From positions 1-44,333 of the forward strand of contig NZ_ABXA01000032.1 in the NCBI RefSeq assembly GCF_000173355.1: a DNA stretch of 44,333 bases, read 5' to 3'. A model generated the notes under the pieces. The model saw only the letters and a program-made list of their open reading frames with translations. It did no database searches and was not told where the DNA came from. The first letter of the stretch is position 1, and each line of letters begins with the position of its first letter. Shown here piece after piece: positions 13,649 to 23,331 of the stretch. Source of the stretch: Anaerococcus hydrogenalis DSM 7454 (GTDB lineage: Bacteria > Bacillota > Clostridia > Tissierellales > Peptoniphilaceae). The translations under genes were made by a program, and so were the position numbers.

Positions 13649-15028
13649 TTATCCAAATAATAGATTTAAAATAACTATTGAAACAAATCCAACAGCCCAA
13701 GCTATTGTTGATATTATTGAATATCCTTTTATTTGCTCTTTAGCCTTTGTTAAACCTAGTGACCTATTTACAACCCAGAAAAATGAATCATTAAAGTATG
13801 AGAAAAATACTGATCCAACACAGGCTGATAGGGTTGCAAACACTGGATCTACTCCCAACTCTAAAACTATAGGAGCTGAAATTGATGCTGATGTTAACAT
13901 AGCAACCGTTCCTGATCCTTGTATAAATCTAATTAATGTTGATATTATAAATGGCAACAATAGTGGATTTATTTTCATCTTTGAAATTGAAGTTGCTATA
14001 TCAGATCCAACACCAGATTCTGTTAGAACTTTTCCTAAGGCTCCTCCACCGCCTGTAACAAGAATTATTATTCCTGCAGATTGGATGCCCACTTCTAGCT
14101 CTTTTATTACCTTATCTCTTGACATATTTTTAGTTAGGGTAATAATCGCTATTACTAAACCTATTCCAACAGCAACTATTGGTGTTCCCAAAAATACAAA
14201 AGTGCTTAAAATCCCTTTTATTTCAAATCCTTTTACTTTTGAAAGAGCTCCTATTATTGTATTTATTAAGATAAGTATTATAGGAACTATTATTGGTAAA
14301 AATGCTATTGTTGCTGATGGCATTTTTTCATTTTCATCTAATTTATAATCAACTATTTTACTTTCTTCTTGAATTTCTGGTCTTATCCAATCTCCATTTT
14401 CATCTGGCAATTGGTAAACCTTTTTCCCATAGTATCTAGCGTATAATAAGGTTGCTAAAACCATTGGTATTGCTATTACTATCCCCCACAAAATAACAGC
14501 ACCTACATTTGCTCCAAAAATTCCAGCAGCTCCTACAGGTCCTGGAGTTGGCGGAACCAAGGTATGGGTTATTACAAGTCCTGATGCTAGGGCAAGTCCT
14601 AATGTAATAACTGATTTTCTTGTATTTTTTGATAGTGCCTTTGCCACTGGAAATAAAATTATAAAGCCTGAGTCACAATAAATTGGAATTGAAACTAAAA
14701 ATCCTGTAATGGCCATGGCCAAATCTTCCCTACCCTTACCAAATATTTTTATAAAGGTTAGGGCCATTCTTTTTGCAGCATTTGAAATTTCAAAAAGCTG
14801 TCCCATCATTACCCCAAATCCAATTATTATTCCTATGCTTCCAAGTGTACCTCCAAATCCATCCGTCACACTTTTTATTACTTCCTCATAAGGCATTCCG
14901 CCGGCTACTCCTATAAAAAGAGCTGAAATAATAAGAGCTAAAAATGTATGTATTTTTGTTTTTACAATAAGCCCTATTAGTAGGACAAGTCCTACTATTA
15001 AGGCTATTAATATTCTATTATCTGACAT
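13649..15028 (-). CDS. GntP family sugar-acid permease
   Basis: This 459-residue gluconate:H+ symporter family protein has about 12-14 membrane helices. Family stretches include GFGGTLGSIGIIIGFGVMMGQLFEIS, SIPIYCDSGFIILFPVAKALSK, THTLVPPTPGPVGAAGIFGA and a C-terminal SACVGSVFFSYFNDSFFWVVNRSLGL. It is encoded 10 bp downstream of pdxA2 in the deoR-dtnK-pdxA2-gntP operon. By context it probably imports a four-carbon sugar acid such as threonate or erythronate rather than gluconate; that is inference. Confidence 0.88.
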   Translation of the reverse strand: MSDNRILIALIVGLVLLIGLIVKTKIHTFLALIISALFIGVAGGMPYEEVIKSVTDGFGGTLGSIGIIIGFGVMMGQLFEISNAAKRMALTFIKIFGKGREDLAMAITGFLVSIPIYCDSGFIILFPVAKALSKNTRKSVITLGLALASGLVITHTLVPPTPGPVGAAGIFGANVGAVILWGIVIAIPMVLATLLYARYYGKKVYQLPDENGDWIRPEIQEESKIVDYKLDENEKMPSATIAFLPIIVPIILILINTIIGALSKVKGFEIKGILSTFVFLGTPIVAVGIGLVIAIITLTKNMSRDKVIKELEVGIQSAGIIILVTGGGGALGKVLTESGVGSDIATSISKMKINPLLLPFIISTLIRFIQGSGTVAMLTSASISAPIVLELGVDPVFATLSACVGSVFFSYFNDSFFWVVNRSLGLTKAKEQIKGYSIISTIAWAVGFVSIVILNLLFG

Positions 15029-15038
15029 ATTTTACCTA

Positions 15039-16031
15039 CTATCTTCTAAATTGTGGGCCATATTTTGCAGCAAGTTTCACAGCCTCTACCATACTTACTT
15101 CTGATGCAATATTTTTTCCTGCAACATCAAAGGCTGTTCCATGGTCTACAGAAGTTCTTAAAAATGGCATTGAATTTGTAAGTGAAATTGTCTTCATAAA
15201 GTTATATGTTTTTGTAGCAATGTGTCCTTGATCGTGATAAAGTGACAAAACTGCTCCATATTTTCCTTGAAGTCCTTGAGCAAAGACTGAGTCAGCCCCA
15301 ACAGGTCCTGTAACATCAAATCCTTTTTTCTTAGCATCTTCAATTGCTGGACTAATCTCTTCTACTTCCTCATAGCCAAATAAACCATGTTCACCTGAGT
15401 GTGGATTTAATCCAGCAACTGCAAGAGTTCCTTCAACTCCCAATCTCTTCATAGCTTCTGTACATCTTTCAATATATTCATAAACCTTATCATATTTAAC
15501 TTGATCTATTGCATCTTTTAGTGAAAGGTGTCTTGATAAGAAAAATACTCTCAATCCTTCTACTTCAAACATTGTAAGTGGATCTTTTACTCCAGAAATT
15601 TTTTCAAACATTTCTGTATGTCCTATAAATGGTATATCAGCTGCCCTTAGTGATTCTTTATTGATTGGTGATGTAGCAACAGATTCTACTTCTCCATTCA
15701 TAGCAAGTTCACCAGCTTTAAAAATATATTCATAAGCTGCCTTACCACAAGCTGCACTTACCTCTCCAAATTCATAATCTTCTGGCATATTTTTTAAATC
15801 TATTAAATCTATTGTTCCAAATTCATATTTTCCTTCGTTTACATGTTCAATTATATTTATTTTTAAATCAAGACCTGTAACTTTTAATGCTTTTTCTAAA
15901 ACATTCTTATCTCCTACCAAAACTATATCAGCTTGGTCATACAATTCTTTTACATTAAATGTTTTTGCTACTATTTCTGGTCCTATTCCTGCTGGATCTC
16001 CTAATGTTACTGCTATTCTACTTCTTTTCAT
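15039..16031 (-). CDS. pdxA2: PdxA2-type 4-phosphothreonate dehydrogenase
   Basis: This 330-residue protein belongs to the PdxA family (GDPAGIGPEIVAK at 11-23; GHTEMFE, LNPHSGEHGLFGYEE with metal histidine, and YHDQGHIATKT). PdxA itself acts in pyridoxal phosphate synthesis. No other pdx gene is near, and the gene sits 2 bp after a DUF1537 sugar-acid kinase, the arrangement known for PdxA2. That enzyme oxidatively decarboxylates 4-phospho-D-threonate (or erythronate) to dihydroxyacetone phosphate. The start has AAAGGAGAG. The assignment to PdxA2 rather than PdxA rests on context. Confidence 0.82.
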   Translation of the reverse strand: MKRSRIAVTLGDPAGIGPEIVAKTFNVKELYDQADIVLVGDKNVLEKALKVTGLDLKINIIEHVNEGKYEFGTIDLIDLKNMPEDYEFGEVSAACGKAAYEYIFKAGELAMNGEVESVATSPINKESLRAADIPFIGHTEMFEKISGVKDPLTMFEVEGLRVFFLSRHLSLKDAIDQVKYDKVYEYIERCTEAMKRLGVEGTLAVAGLNPHSGEHGLFGYEEVEEISPAIEDAKKKGFDVTGPVGADSVFAQGLQGKYGAVLSLYHDQGHIATKTYNFMKTISLTNSMPFLRTSVDHGTAFDVAGKNIASEVSMVEAVKLAAKYGPQFRR

Positions 16032-16033
16032 TT

Positions 16034-17314
16034 TTACTCTCCTTTGCTTAATAATCTATCGATACATTTTACCATTATTTGGTCTGTTCCAACCATGCCA
16101 CCCTTACTTACAATTTTTAAACCATCTACACATCCACCTATAAGTCTTCCATAGGCAACTAGAGGTTCTATTTCTTCTCTTATTTCGATTCCTTGGCTTC
16201 CAAGCTCTTCTGTTACTGCTATTGTTACATCTCCTCCAGAAGTAAATGCCCCAGATATTGCCTTGTCCTTAACTATTATTTTTTTTGCAATTTTGGCAAG
16301 TCCTCTAGAAATCATAAGAGATAAATCATCAATACTCATCTTTTTTTCTTCAGAGATTGATTTTAAATCAAGTCTTTTTTCAATATCATCTGGTGTTGTA
16401 GTTATTACAACTAATTTCCTTTCCTTTAACTCTTTTTCTGCAAGATTTGTTGCTCTTTCGATTTCTTCCAAAGCTAGGTCTATATCTATTAGTTTTATAG
16501 GATCTACTTCAAGTTTAAAAGAATTGAAATTTTTGTATAATTGTTTCATTTGATTAATTGTCACGTTTGTAACTGAGCCGATTACCGCCAAAGCTTTTGT
16601 ACTAATGTGACTTTGCTTATAAAGAATTTTGGTTACTTCTTTTGTAAATGGACCTGGATCTACGCTAATAAAGTTTACTTTGCTTTCTATACTTGCTTTA
16701 GCAATCTTTCTTATTTGCTCATTTGTTATAGCATCAAAGATAAGAAGGTCATAGTCTTTATTTTCAATTATTAATTTTTTTATATTTTCAATGCCCTTTT
16801 CAATATCATTTATAGATATATGTTTGATTTTTCCTTCATAATCTTTTTTAAAATTCTCAGTAACCAGGTTAGATACGGCTGATATTTTTGAATCCTTGCC
16901 TGCATCTGTATTCATTAAGGGAATTCCATCTACATACATAAAATCGTTTACTACAATTCTTTTAGAATCTGGAAAGGATGGAACACAAATAGCCAATCTT
17001 TTATCTCCTAAAGCATCTTGGTAAGCCTTAAGTTCCGATCCTAGGTTTCCTCTTAGGGTAGAATCTATCCTTTTAGAATATAAAATCACTTCATCTTTTT
17101 TAAATTTATTAACTTTTTCAAAAACTCTTTTATAAGCTTGAGCTGAACTCATAGCCCTAGAGTCTGTTGTAAAAGCAAATACATCAATTTCTCCACGAAG
17201 ATCACTAATATCGTTTCCAGTGATACTTGCAGTTGTTAAGCCTATCCCCTTCATCAAGGCACAATTTGCATTAGCACCCGTCAGATCATCGGCTATTATC
17301 ATAACCTCTTTCAT
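16034..17314 (-). CDS. dtnK: Four-carbon acid sugar kinase (DUF1537; D-threonate kinase type)
   Basis: This 426-residue protein has both domains of the four-carbon acid sugar kinase family. The N-terminal substrate domain starts with MIIADDLTGANANCALMKG and has YSKRIDSTLRGN at about 80-91. The C-terminal nucleotide-binding domain has SGAFTSGGDVTIAV and YGRLIGGCVDGLKIVSKGGMVG. It phosphorylates threonate/erythronate at C4 using ATP, producing the substrate for PdxA2. AAAGGAGGG precedes the start. It is the second gene of the operon after the DeoR regulator. Which stereoisomer is used cannot be read from sequence. Confidence 0.85.
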   Translation of the reverse strand: MKEVMIIADDLTGANANCALMKGIGLTTASITGNDISDLRGEIDVFAFTTDSRAMSSAQAYKRVFEKVNKFKKDEVILYSKRIDSTLRGNLGSELKAYQDALGDKRLAICVPSFPDSKRIVVNDFMYVDGIPLMNTDAGKDSKISAVSNLVTENFKKDYEGKIKHISINDIEKGIENIKKLIIENKDYDLLIFDAITNEQIRKIAKASIESKVNFISVDPGPFTKEVTKILYKQSHISTKALAVIGSVTNVTINQMKQLYKNFNSFKLEVDPIKLIDIDLALEEIERATNLAEKELKERKLVVITTTPDDIEKRLDLKSISEEKKMSIDDLSLMISRGLAKIAKKIIVKDKAISGAFTSGGDVTIAVTEELGSQGIEIREEIEPLVAYGRLIGGCVDGLKIVSKGGMVGTDQIMVKCIDRLLSKGE

Positions 17315-17332
17315 AATCCCTCCTTTGAATTT

Positions 17333-18063
17333 TTAAATATTAGATTTAAAATCTTCAGTTATAAAATAATCAAATTCATCACACTTGTTGAAAGAATAGA
17401 AACCTGTTTTCCCAAATTTACTCGTATCTGTCATCATTATGGATAAATTAGAATTTTCAATCATTTTTCTTTTTATTCTTCCCTTTTTTTTCAGAAGTTG
17501 AATAAACAAACTTTTCATCATAGGCATCTGTACCCATAAAACAAATGTCTGCATGCAGTCTTGATAAGTTCTCAAGCCCATCAATAGAAGATAAGGTTCT
17601 TGTTTTTCTATCTACATATCCACCTAATAAATATGTTTTTATATTTTCAAAATCCGATAAGCTGTAGGCTATTCCTAAATCATATGTAATAACTTCTATG
17701 TTTTTATATTTTTTAATATAATCAACAAGCATATAAGTTGTAGTTCCAGAATCTAAGAATATAACTATATCATCTTCTAAAAACTTACTTGCCTTTAAGG
17801 CTATAGATTTTTTTTAAATCTATATTTATGGTTTTCTTGTTATCAACCGCAAGTTCTTTTATATTTTTTTGAATCTTAATAGCCCCACCGTGGGTTCTTT
17901 TGGCAATATTTTTTTCTTCAAGCTCTTTCAAATCTTTTCTTATAGTTACTTCAGAAACTTTAAGATCATCTGCCAAATCGGAAACATTAACCCTGTAATC
18001 TTTATTAAGTTTGCTTTCGATAAATTTCAATCTTTCTTCTAAAAACATTTTATTTAATTTCAT
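17333..18063 (-). pseudogene. DeoR-family regulator with two apparent frameshifts
   Basis: The three overlapping frames together form one DeoR repressor of normal length, about 245 residues. The HTH begins MFLEERLKFIESKLNKDYR, with VSDLADDLKVSEVTIRKDLKELEEK and KRTHGGA. The effector domain has FLDSGTTTYM, YLLGGYVDRKT and FMGTDAYDEK. The C-terminus has RKMIENSNLSIMMTDTSKFGK. The breaks are two T8 runs, 17808-17815 and 17484-17491 (A8 on the coding strand); removing one A from each restores one frame. I placed the start at the ATG 18063 just after AAAGGA; an ATG at 18051 is equally possible. As first gene it probably controls the dtnK operon in response to a phosphorylated sugar acid. Confidence 0.85.
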
Positions 18064-18083
18064 TTCCTTTCGTTTACTTTTAT

Positions 18084-18112
18084 ATAATACCACGCTTAAA
18101 AATTTTTTGCAA
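18084..18112 (-). promoter_or_regulatory. Promoter of the deoR-dtnK-pdxA2-gntP operon
   Basis: On the minus strand: TTGCAA (18107-18112), 17-bp spacer, TATTAT (18084-18089), about 20 bases before the deoR start. The AT-rich stretch 18113-18335 shows no gene. Confidence 0.65.
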
Positions 18113-18335
18113 ACATTTTTATAAAAAAATAAATTTACATATTGGCTTGCTATAGAAATTATTTAGAATTAAAGTATACATTATTAATCTAATTGGAAAA
18201 TGATTTGTTAGTATAAGTCATATTTCTACAAAAATTGCTGAATATTTTTTCTTTAATACCTTCAGGTGTATCCGACCATTTTCCTTCTATGTACAACTTT
18301 AATTTTTTTTAAAATCTTAACTATATTTCACAAAA

Positions 18336-18376
18336 ATACCCTCTCTACTGGGTTGTCCAGTAAAGAGGGTATTTTT
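18336..18376 (-). terminator. Terminator of the maltodextrin operon
   Basis: ATACCCTCT-ct-ACTGG-gttgt-CCAGT-aa-AGAGGGTAT has T-runs on both strands, directly after the glgP stop. Confidence 0.9.
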
Positions 18377-18378
18377 TA

Positions 18379-20673
18379 TTATAGGTTCCAGATTTTTCTG
18401 TTATAATCTCTAATACTCCTATCAGATGAGAAAAATCCTGCCTTTGCTATATTGTTGATGGCCATTTTTGCAAATGATTTTTTGTCTGTATATGCTTCTA
18501 TTAATTTATTTTTAACTTCAATATATTCCTCAAGATCTATTAGGGCCATAAAGTAATCTTTATTTATTAGGTCATTGTGAAGGCTTTCTAACATTTCCTT
18601 ATGACCAATTTCTAAAATTTCTTTTGATACTATAAAGTCAACAGCTCTTTTTATATCTTCATTTTTTTCGTAGATTTCTTTTGCCTTATAAGAGTCTTTT
18701 TCATAAAGGTCTATTATTTGATCAGCTTTTTTACCAAAAATATAAATATTTTCATCTCCAACCAAGTCTCTTATCTCTACATTTGCACCATCCAAGGTTC
18801 CCAAAGTTACTGCTCCATTAAGCATCATTTTCATATTTCCTGTTCCAGATGCTTCTTTTGATGCTAGGGAAATTTGCTCAGAAATTTCTGTTGCTGGAAT
18901 TATTTTTTCTGCGTATGAGACATTATAATTTGTCAACATTACAACTTTCAAATACTTATTTACATCCTCATCCTTATTAATTAATTCTTGTAAGCACAAG
19001 ATTAGGTGGATAATATTTTTCGCCATGTAATAAGAAGGTGCTGCCTTTGCCCCAAAAATTACTGTTATAGGATTTTTTGGTAGGATACCTTTTTTAATTT
19101 TTAGGTAGGTATCTATTACATAAAGGGCGTTCATTTGTTGTCTTTTGTATTCGTGAAGACGCTTGATTTGAACGTCGAAAATAGAATTTGTGTCTAATTC
19201 TACCCCCTCTTTTTCTTTTACATATTTAGAGAAATTTTCTTTGGATATTTCTTTTACCTTCAAAAATTTATCCAAAACTTCTGGGTCATCTTGGAATTTT
19301 AATAATTCTTCTAGCTTAGTAGGATCATCTTTAAATTCAGGACCTATCAAGGATTCTATTAATTTTGTTAAGTCTTCATTACAATTGTGGAAAAATCTTT
19401 TGAAGGAAATTCCATTTGTCACATTTTCAAACTTATCTGGATATATTTCATAAAAATCTTTTAGGGTTTCATTTACCAATATATCGCTATGAAGTTGGGC
19501 AACTCCATTTACCTTTGATGAAAAATGTATGGCTATATTTGCCATGTGGACAATTCTTGTAAGTTTTTCTGGATTTTTTTCATCCTCTTTTTTATTTTCT
19601 ATAATATAAACTTTTTCGTTGTCATAATTTTTTCTTACAATTTCATCTAATTTTTCAATTATTGGCATCAAAGCTGGAACTACATCTTCTAGCATTTGGT
19701 AATTCCATTTTTCCAAGGCCTCTTGTAAAATTGTGTGATTGGTGTAAGCGCATGCTTTTGTAATTTCTTCAACAGCCTTTTCAAAACTTAGGCCCTTATT
19801 TGTAAGTAGCCTAATCATTTCAGGAATTATCATAGTTGGGTGGGTGTCATTTATTTGGATTCTAATCTTATCTCCAAACTCTTCAAGTTTTCCCCCATTT
19901 TTTATATACTCATCTAAGATATATCTTCCACCACATGAAACCATAAAATATTGTTGGTAAATTCTAAGTTTTTGTCCATCTTCGTCGCTATCATCAGGAT
20001 ATAAAAATAGGCTTAGGTTTTTTTCTATATCTTTTTTATCAAAAGAAATTCCTTCTTTTACTATTGACTCATCTACACTATCTATATCAAAAAAATGTAT
20101 TGTTGATCTTGAGTCTTTCCTTGCAGAAATTGGCAAGTCATACATTGTAGCTCCAACCTTTTGGTTTTTAAAATTTACATGGTATTTTGTATCAGTTTTT
20201 ATTAGGGCGTTTGAATCATCAAGCCAAGGATCTTTGACTTCTTTTTGCTTATAATCTTCAAATTTTTGCCTAAAGAGTCCAAAATGATAACAAATTCCAA
20301 TTCCTTCTGCATTTAAGCCTAAATTTGCAAAAGAATCCATAAAACAAGCAGCAAGCCTTCCAAGTCCACCATTTCCCAAAGATGGTTCAGCTTCAAACTC
20401 TTCTGCTTTTTCTATATCCTTTCCATTTTTAGATAAAATTTCTTTAATCTCATCCCTTATTCCCAAATTTGATAAGTTATTTTTCAAAAGTTTACCTAAA
20501 AGAAATTCTGCTGAAAAATAATAAAGCTTTTTATCACTTTTCTTTGGTTTTTCAATTTTATTTAATAAATTATTCGAAAATTCTGATAAAAGAAGATAAA
20601 GCTCCTTATCATTTAAATCAAGAATTTCTTTGCCAAAAAGTTTTTGGGCTAAATCTTTCAATTTTTCTTCCAT
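18379..20673 (-). CDS. glgP: Glycogen/maltodextrin phosphorylase
   Basis: This 764-residue GT35 phosphorylase releases glucose 1-phosphate from alpha-1,4-glucans. It shows the N-terminal EPSLGNGGLGRLAACFMDS, the central QINDTHPTMIIPEMIRLL, NVTNGISFKRF, and the pyridoxal phosphate site EASGTGNMKMMLNGAVTLGT with Lys615. The length is that of the short bacterial form. It is the last gene of the mal operon, 25 bp after the ATPase, so with MalQ it would degrade imported maltodextrin. The start has TAGGGAAATT. Confidence 0.92.
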   Translation of the reverse strand: MEEKLKDLAQKLFGKEILDLNDKELYLLLSEFSNNLLNKIEKPKKSDKKLYYFSAEFLLGKLLKNNLSNLGIRDEIKEILSKNGKDIEKAEEFEAEPSLGNGGLGRLAACFMDSFANLGLNAEGIGICYHFGLFRQKFEDYKQKEVKDPWLDDSNALIKTDTKYHVNFKNQKVGATMYDLPISARKDSRSTIHFFDIDSVDESIVKEGISFDKKDIEKNLSLFLYPDDSDEDGQKLRIYQQYFMVSCGGRYILDEYIKNGGKLEEFGDKIRIQINDTHPTMIIPEMIRLLTNKGLSFEKAVEEITKACAYTNHTILQEALEKWNYQMLEDVVPALMPIIEKLDEIVRKNYDNEKVYIIENKKEDEKNPEKLTRIVHMANIAIHFSSKVNGVAQLHSDILVNETLKDFYEIYPDKFENVTNGISFKRFFHNCNEDLTKLIESLIGPEFKDDPTKLEELLKFQDDPEVLDKFLKVKEISKENFSKYVKEKEGVELDTNSIFDVQIKRLHEYKRQQMNALYVIDTYLKIKKGILPKNPITVIFGAKAAPSYYMAKNIIHLILCLQELINKDEDVNKYLKVVMLTNYNVSYAEKIIPATEISEQISLASKEASGTGNMKMMLNGAVTLGTLDGANVEIRDLVGDENIYIFGKKADQIIDLYEKDSYKAKEIYEKNEDIKRAVDFIVSKEILEIGHKEMLESLHNDLINKDYFMALIDLEEYIEVKNKLIEAYTDKKSFAKMAINNIAKAGFFSSDRSIRDYNRKIWNL

Positions 20674-20697
20674 AATTTCCCTATTCTTTCTATATTT

Positions 20698-21810
20698 TTA
20701 TTCTATAATTAATTTTGTCTCAGGATCAAACAAGTATGATTTTTCCATATCAAAGGCAAATTTTGTATTTTCTCCAACCCTTGCTTTTGTTGATGGTTTT
20801 ACCCTGGCAGTAATTTGATCATCACCAAGGTCAAAATATAAATAAACTTCTGCTCCCATAAGCTCATAAACTCTTACTTTTGCTTCAATAATTGACCCTT
20901 GGTCTGTTTTTTCTAAATAATCGTCATCATCATATAAAGATTCTGGTCTTATTCCAAAAACTACTTTTTTTCCTATATAATTTTTATCTTCAAGGGCACG
21001 ACCCTTTTCTTCAGGAAGTTTTAATTTTATATGATCATTTTTTACATAAATTCCATCATCTTCTTTTAAAATTTCTACATCAATCAAGTTAATTTGAGGA
21101 GAACCTATAAATCCTGCCACAAATAAGTTTCTTGGATGGTCATAAAGATTTTGTGGGGTGTCGATTTGTTGGACAATTCCGTCTTTCATTACAACAATCC
21201 TTGTACCAAGAGTCATAGCCTCTGTTTGGTCATGGGTTACATAAATCATTGTAGTTCCCAATTTTTGGTGGAGTTTTGAAATTTCTATTCTCATTTGAAC
21301 CCTAAGTTTTGCATCCAAGTTACTTAAAGGCTCATCCATCAAAAATACTTTTGGATTTCTAACAATAGCTCGTCCCATGGCAACTCTTTGTCTTTGACCA
21401 CCGGATAATTGTTTTGGTTTTCTCTTTAATAAATTTTCTATTCCCAAAATTTGGGCAGCTTCTTTTACTTTTTTATCAATTTCATCTTTTGGCATTTTTT
21501 TAATTTTTAGAGAAAATGCCATATTATCATAAACTGTCATATGAGGATAGAGGGCATAATTTTGAAAAACCATGGCTATATCCCTATCTTTTGGAAGGAT
21601 GTCATTCATTCTTTTTCCATCAATTTCAAGATCACCGGAACTTATGTCTTCAAGGCCAGCTATCATTCTTAAAGTTGTAGACTTACCACAACCTGATGGA
21701 CCAACAAAAATTATAAATTCCTTATCCTCAATTTCCATATTAAAATCTTTTACAGCATGAAAGCCGTTATCATAAATTTTATTTATATTTTTTAAACTTA
21801 AATTTGCCAT
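20698..21810 (-). CDS. msmK: Sugar ABC transporter ATP-binding subunit (MsmK/UgpC/MalK type)
   Basis: This 370-residue ATPase has Walker A GPSGCGKST at 37-45, the Q-loop QNYALYPHMTV, signature LSGGQRQR, Walker B VFLMDEPLSNLDA and H-loop YVTHDQTEAM. A C-terminal MOBE/TOBE-like domain (about 240-370) is typical of CUT1 sugar importers. The start at 21810 follows AAAGGAG; an ATG at 21837 is in frame but lacks a site. It energises the MalFG permease encoded in the same operon. Such subunits often serve several sugar transporters. Confidence 0.88.
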   Translation of the reverse strand: MANLSLKNINKIYDNGFHAVKDFNMEIEDKEFIIFVGPSGCGKSTTLRMIAGLEDISSGDLEIDGKRMNDILPKDRDIAMVFQNYALYPHMTVYDNMAFSLKIKKMPKDEIDKKVKEAAQILGIENLLKRKPKQLSGGQRQRVAMGRAIVRNPKVFLMDEPLSNLDAKLRVQMRIEISKLHQKLGTTMIYVTHDQTEAMTLGTRIVVMKDGIVQQIDTPQNLYDHPRNLFVAGFIGSPQINLIDVEILKEDDGIYVKNDHIKLKLPEEKGRALEDKNYIGKKVVFGIRPESLYDDDDYLEKTDQGSIIEAKVRVYELMGAEVYLYFDLGDDQITARVKPSTKARVGENTKFAFDMEKSYLFDPETKLIIE

Positions 21811-21869
21811 TTTTTCTCCTTTAATATCAAAATTCACAAGCTAAAGATGTAAATTTTAATATTTCGAAT

Positions 21870-23330
21870 TTATTTCCTATTTTTTTCTATGATTTCTTTC
21901 AAAAATTCTTCTTTTTCTTTTAAATTTTCCATGGATGTGAATTTGAAAGACCAATTTTTATCATTTAAAGTTGCAGGCTCATTGATTCTAGCCTCATCAC
22001 CCAAGCCCAAAATATCTTGGAGAGGAATTATTACATACTCACTATCCCTTTTCATGGCAAATTCAAAGAAATCATCATAAATAGTATCATTTTTTATGCC
22101 AAGTTTTTCAAAAAGTTTTTTTACATCTTTCTTTTTATCCTTATCCAACTCGTCAAACCAGGCCATAAGAGTTTTGTTATCGTGAGTTCCTGTATAGGCT
22201 ACAGAATTTTCTGGGGCATCTATATACTTTTCCTCTTTTGGTTTTAAAAATTCTTGGATAATAACCATGCCCTTTAAGTCAAAATAATCCCTAAGCTCAA
22301 AAACTTCTGGCCTTATTTCTCCCAAATCTTCTGCAATAAATTCCACATCATTTAATTCTTTTTTCACTTTTTTAAATAAGTCATAACCTGGGGCAAGATG
22401 CCACTTTCCTTTAATAGCTGTTTTTTCTTTTGCATCAATTACCCAATAGGTATCAAAGGCCCTAAAATGATCAAGCCTTACAATATCATAGAGTTTTCCG
22501 TTATAAGAAAGCCTATTTATCCAAAATGAAAAATCATCTTCTTTTATTTTTTCCCAATTATAAATTGGATTTCCCCATCTTTGGCCTGTAGCTGAAAAAT
22601 TATCTGGTGGTACTCCCGCAATTAATTTTTCTCTACCATCTTTAGTTATTTGGAAATATTTTTGATTTTCCCAAACATCAAGGCTATCAAGACCTACATA
22701 AAAAGGAATATCTCCAACAATTTTTATCTTATTTTCATTGGCATATTCTTTTAACTTCATCCATTGTTTGTAGAAAATATATTGGATAAAAATTTCATAA
22801 TTTATCTTATCCTCATAAGGACTTAAGTCTAGCTTTTTATCCCTTATCCAATTTTTCATCTCATCTGGCCATTCATTCCATGACCTTAGACCATTTTCTT
22901 TTTTAAATGTTATAAAAACCCCGTAATTGTAGACAAAATCAAATTTCAAAAAATCTTTGTAAGACTCATCTTCATATCCCTTATTTTTTTTGAAATTTTC
23001 ATAGGCTAATTTTAAATATTTTTCCTTAAATTTTCTTACAAATTCATAGTCAATTCTTGATTTTTGGTCTAATTTTTTTGGTTTTTGATCAAGAAGTCCA
23101 TCCTTATATAATAGTTCTAAGGATATATAAATTTCATCTCCTGCGAAGGATGAGTAGGGTTGGTAGGGAGAATTTCCATAGCCTAGTGGATTTAGGGGCA
23201 AAATTTGCCACATATCAAACCCAGATTTTTTTATTATATCTATAAACTCATATGATTTTTCTCCAAAATCTCCAATCCCGTAATCTCCGTTTATACTTTG
23301 TAGGGGTAATAAAATACCTGCTTTTTTCAT
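21870..23330 (-). CDS. malQ: 4-alpha-glucanotransferase (amylomaltase)
   Basis: This 486-residue GH77 enzyme transfers alpha-1,4-glucan segments between maltodextrins. Signature blocks: WQILPLNPLGYGNSPYQPYSSFAGD near the N-terminus, VGDIPFYVGLDSLDVW, VRLDHFRAFDTYW (nucleophile Asp), FIAEDLGEIRPEV (acid/base Glu) and YTGTHDNKTLMAWF (stabilising Asp). The start with GGAG lies 1 bp after the stop of the LacI-type gene, so the two are tightly coupled. It works with GlgP to turn maltodextrins into glucose and glucose 1-phosphate. Confidence 0.93.
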   Translation of the reverse strand: MKKAGILLPLQSINGDYGIGDFGEKSYEFIDIIKKSGFDMWQILPLNPLGYGNSPYQPYSSFAGDEIYISLELLYKDGLLDQKPKKLDQKSRIDYEFVRKFKEKYLKLAYENFKKNKGYEDESYKDFLKFDFVYNYGVFITFKKENGLRSWNEWPDEMKNWIRDKKLDLSPYEDKINYEIFIQYIFYKQWMKLKEYANENKIKIVGDIPFYVGLDSLDVWENQKYFQITKDGREKLIAGVPPDNFSATGQRWGNPIYNWEKIKEDDFSFWINRLSYNGKLYDIVRLDHFRAFDTYWVIDAKEKTAIKGKWHLAPGYDLFKKVKKELNDVEFIAEDLGEIRPEVFELRDYFDLKGMVIIQEFLKPKEEKYIDAPENSVAYTGTHDNKTLMAWFDELDKDKKKDVKKLFEKLGIKNDTIYDDFFEFAMKRDSEYVIIPLQDILGLGDEARINEPATLNDKNWSFKFTSMENLKEKEEFLKEIIEKNRK

Positions 23331-23331
23331 T

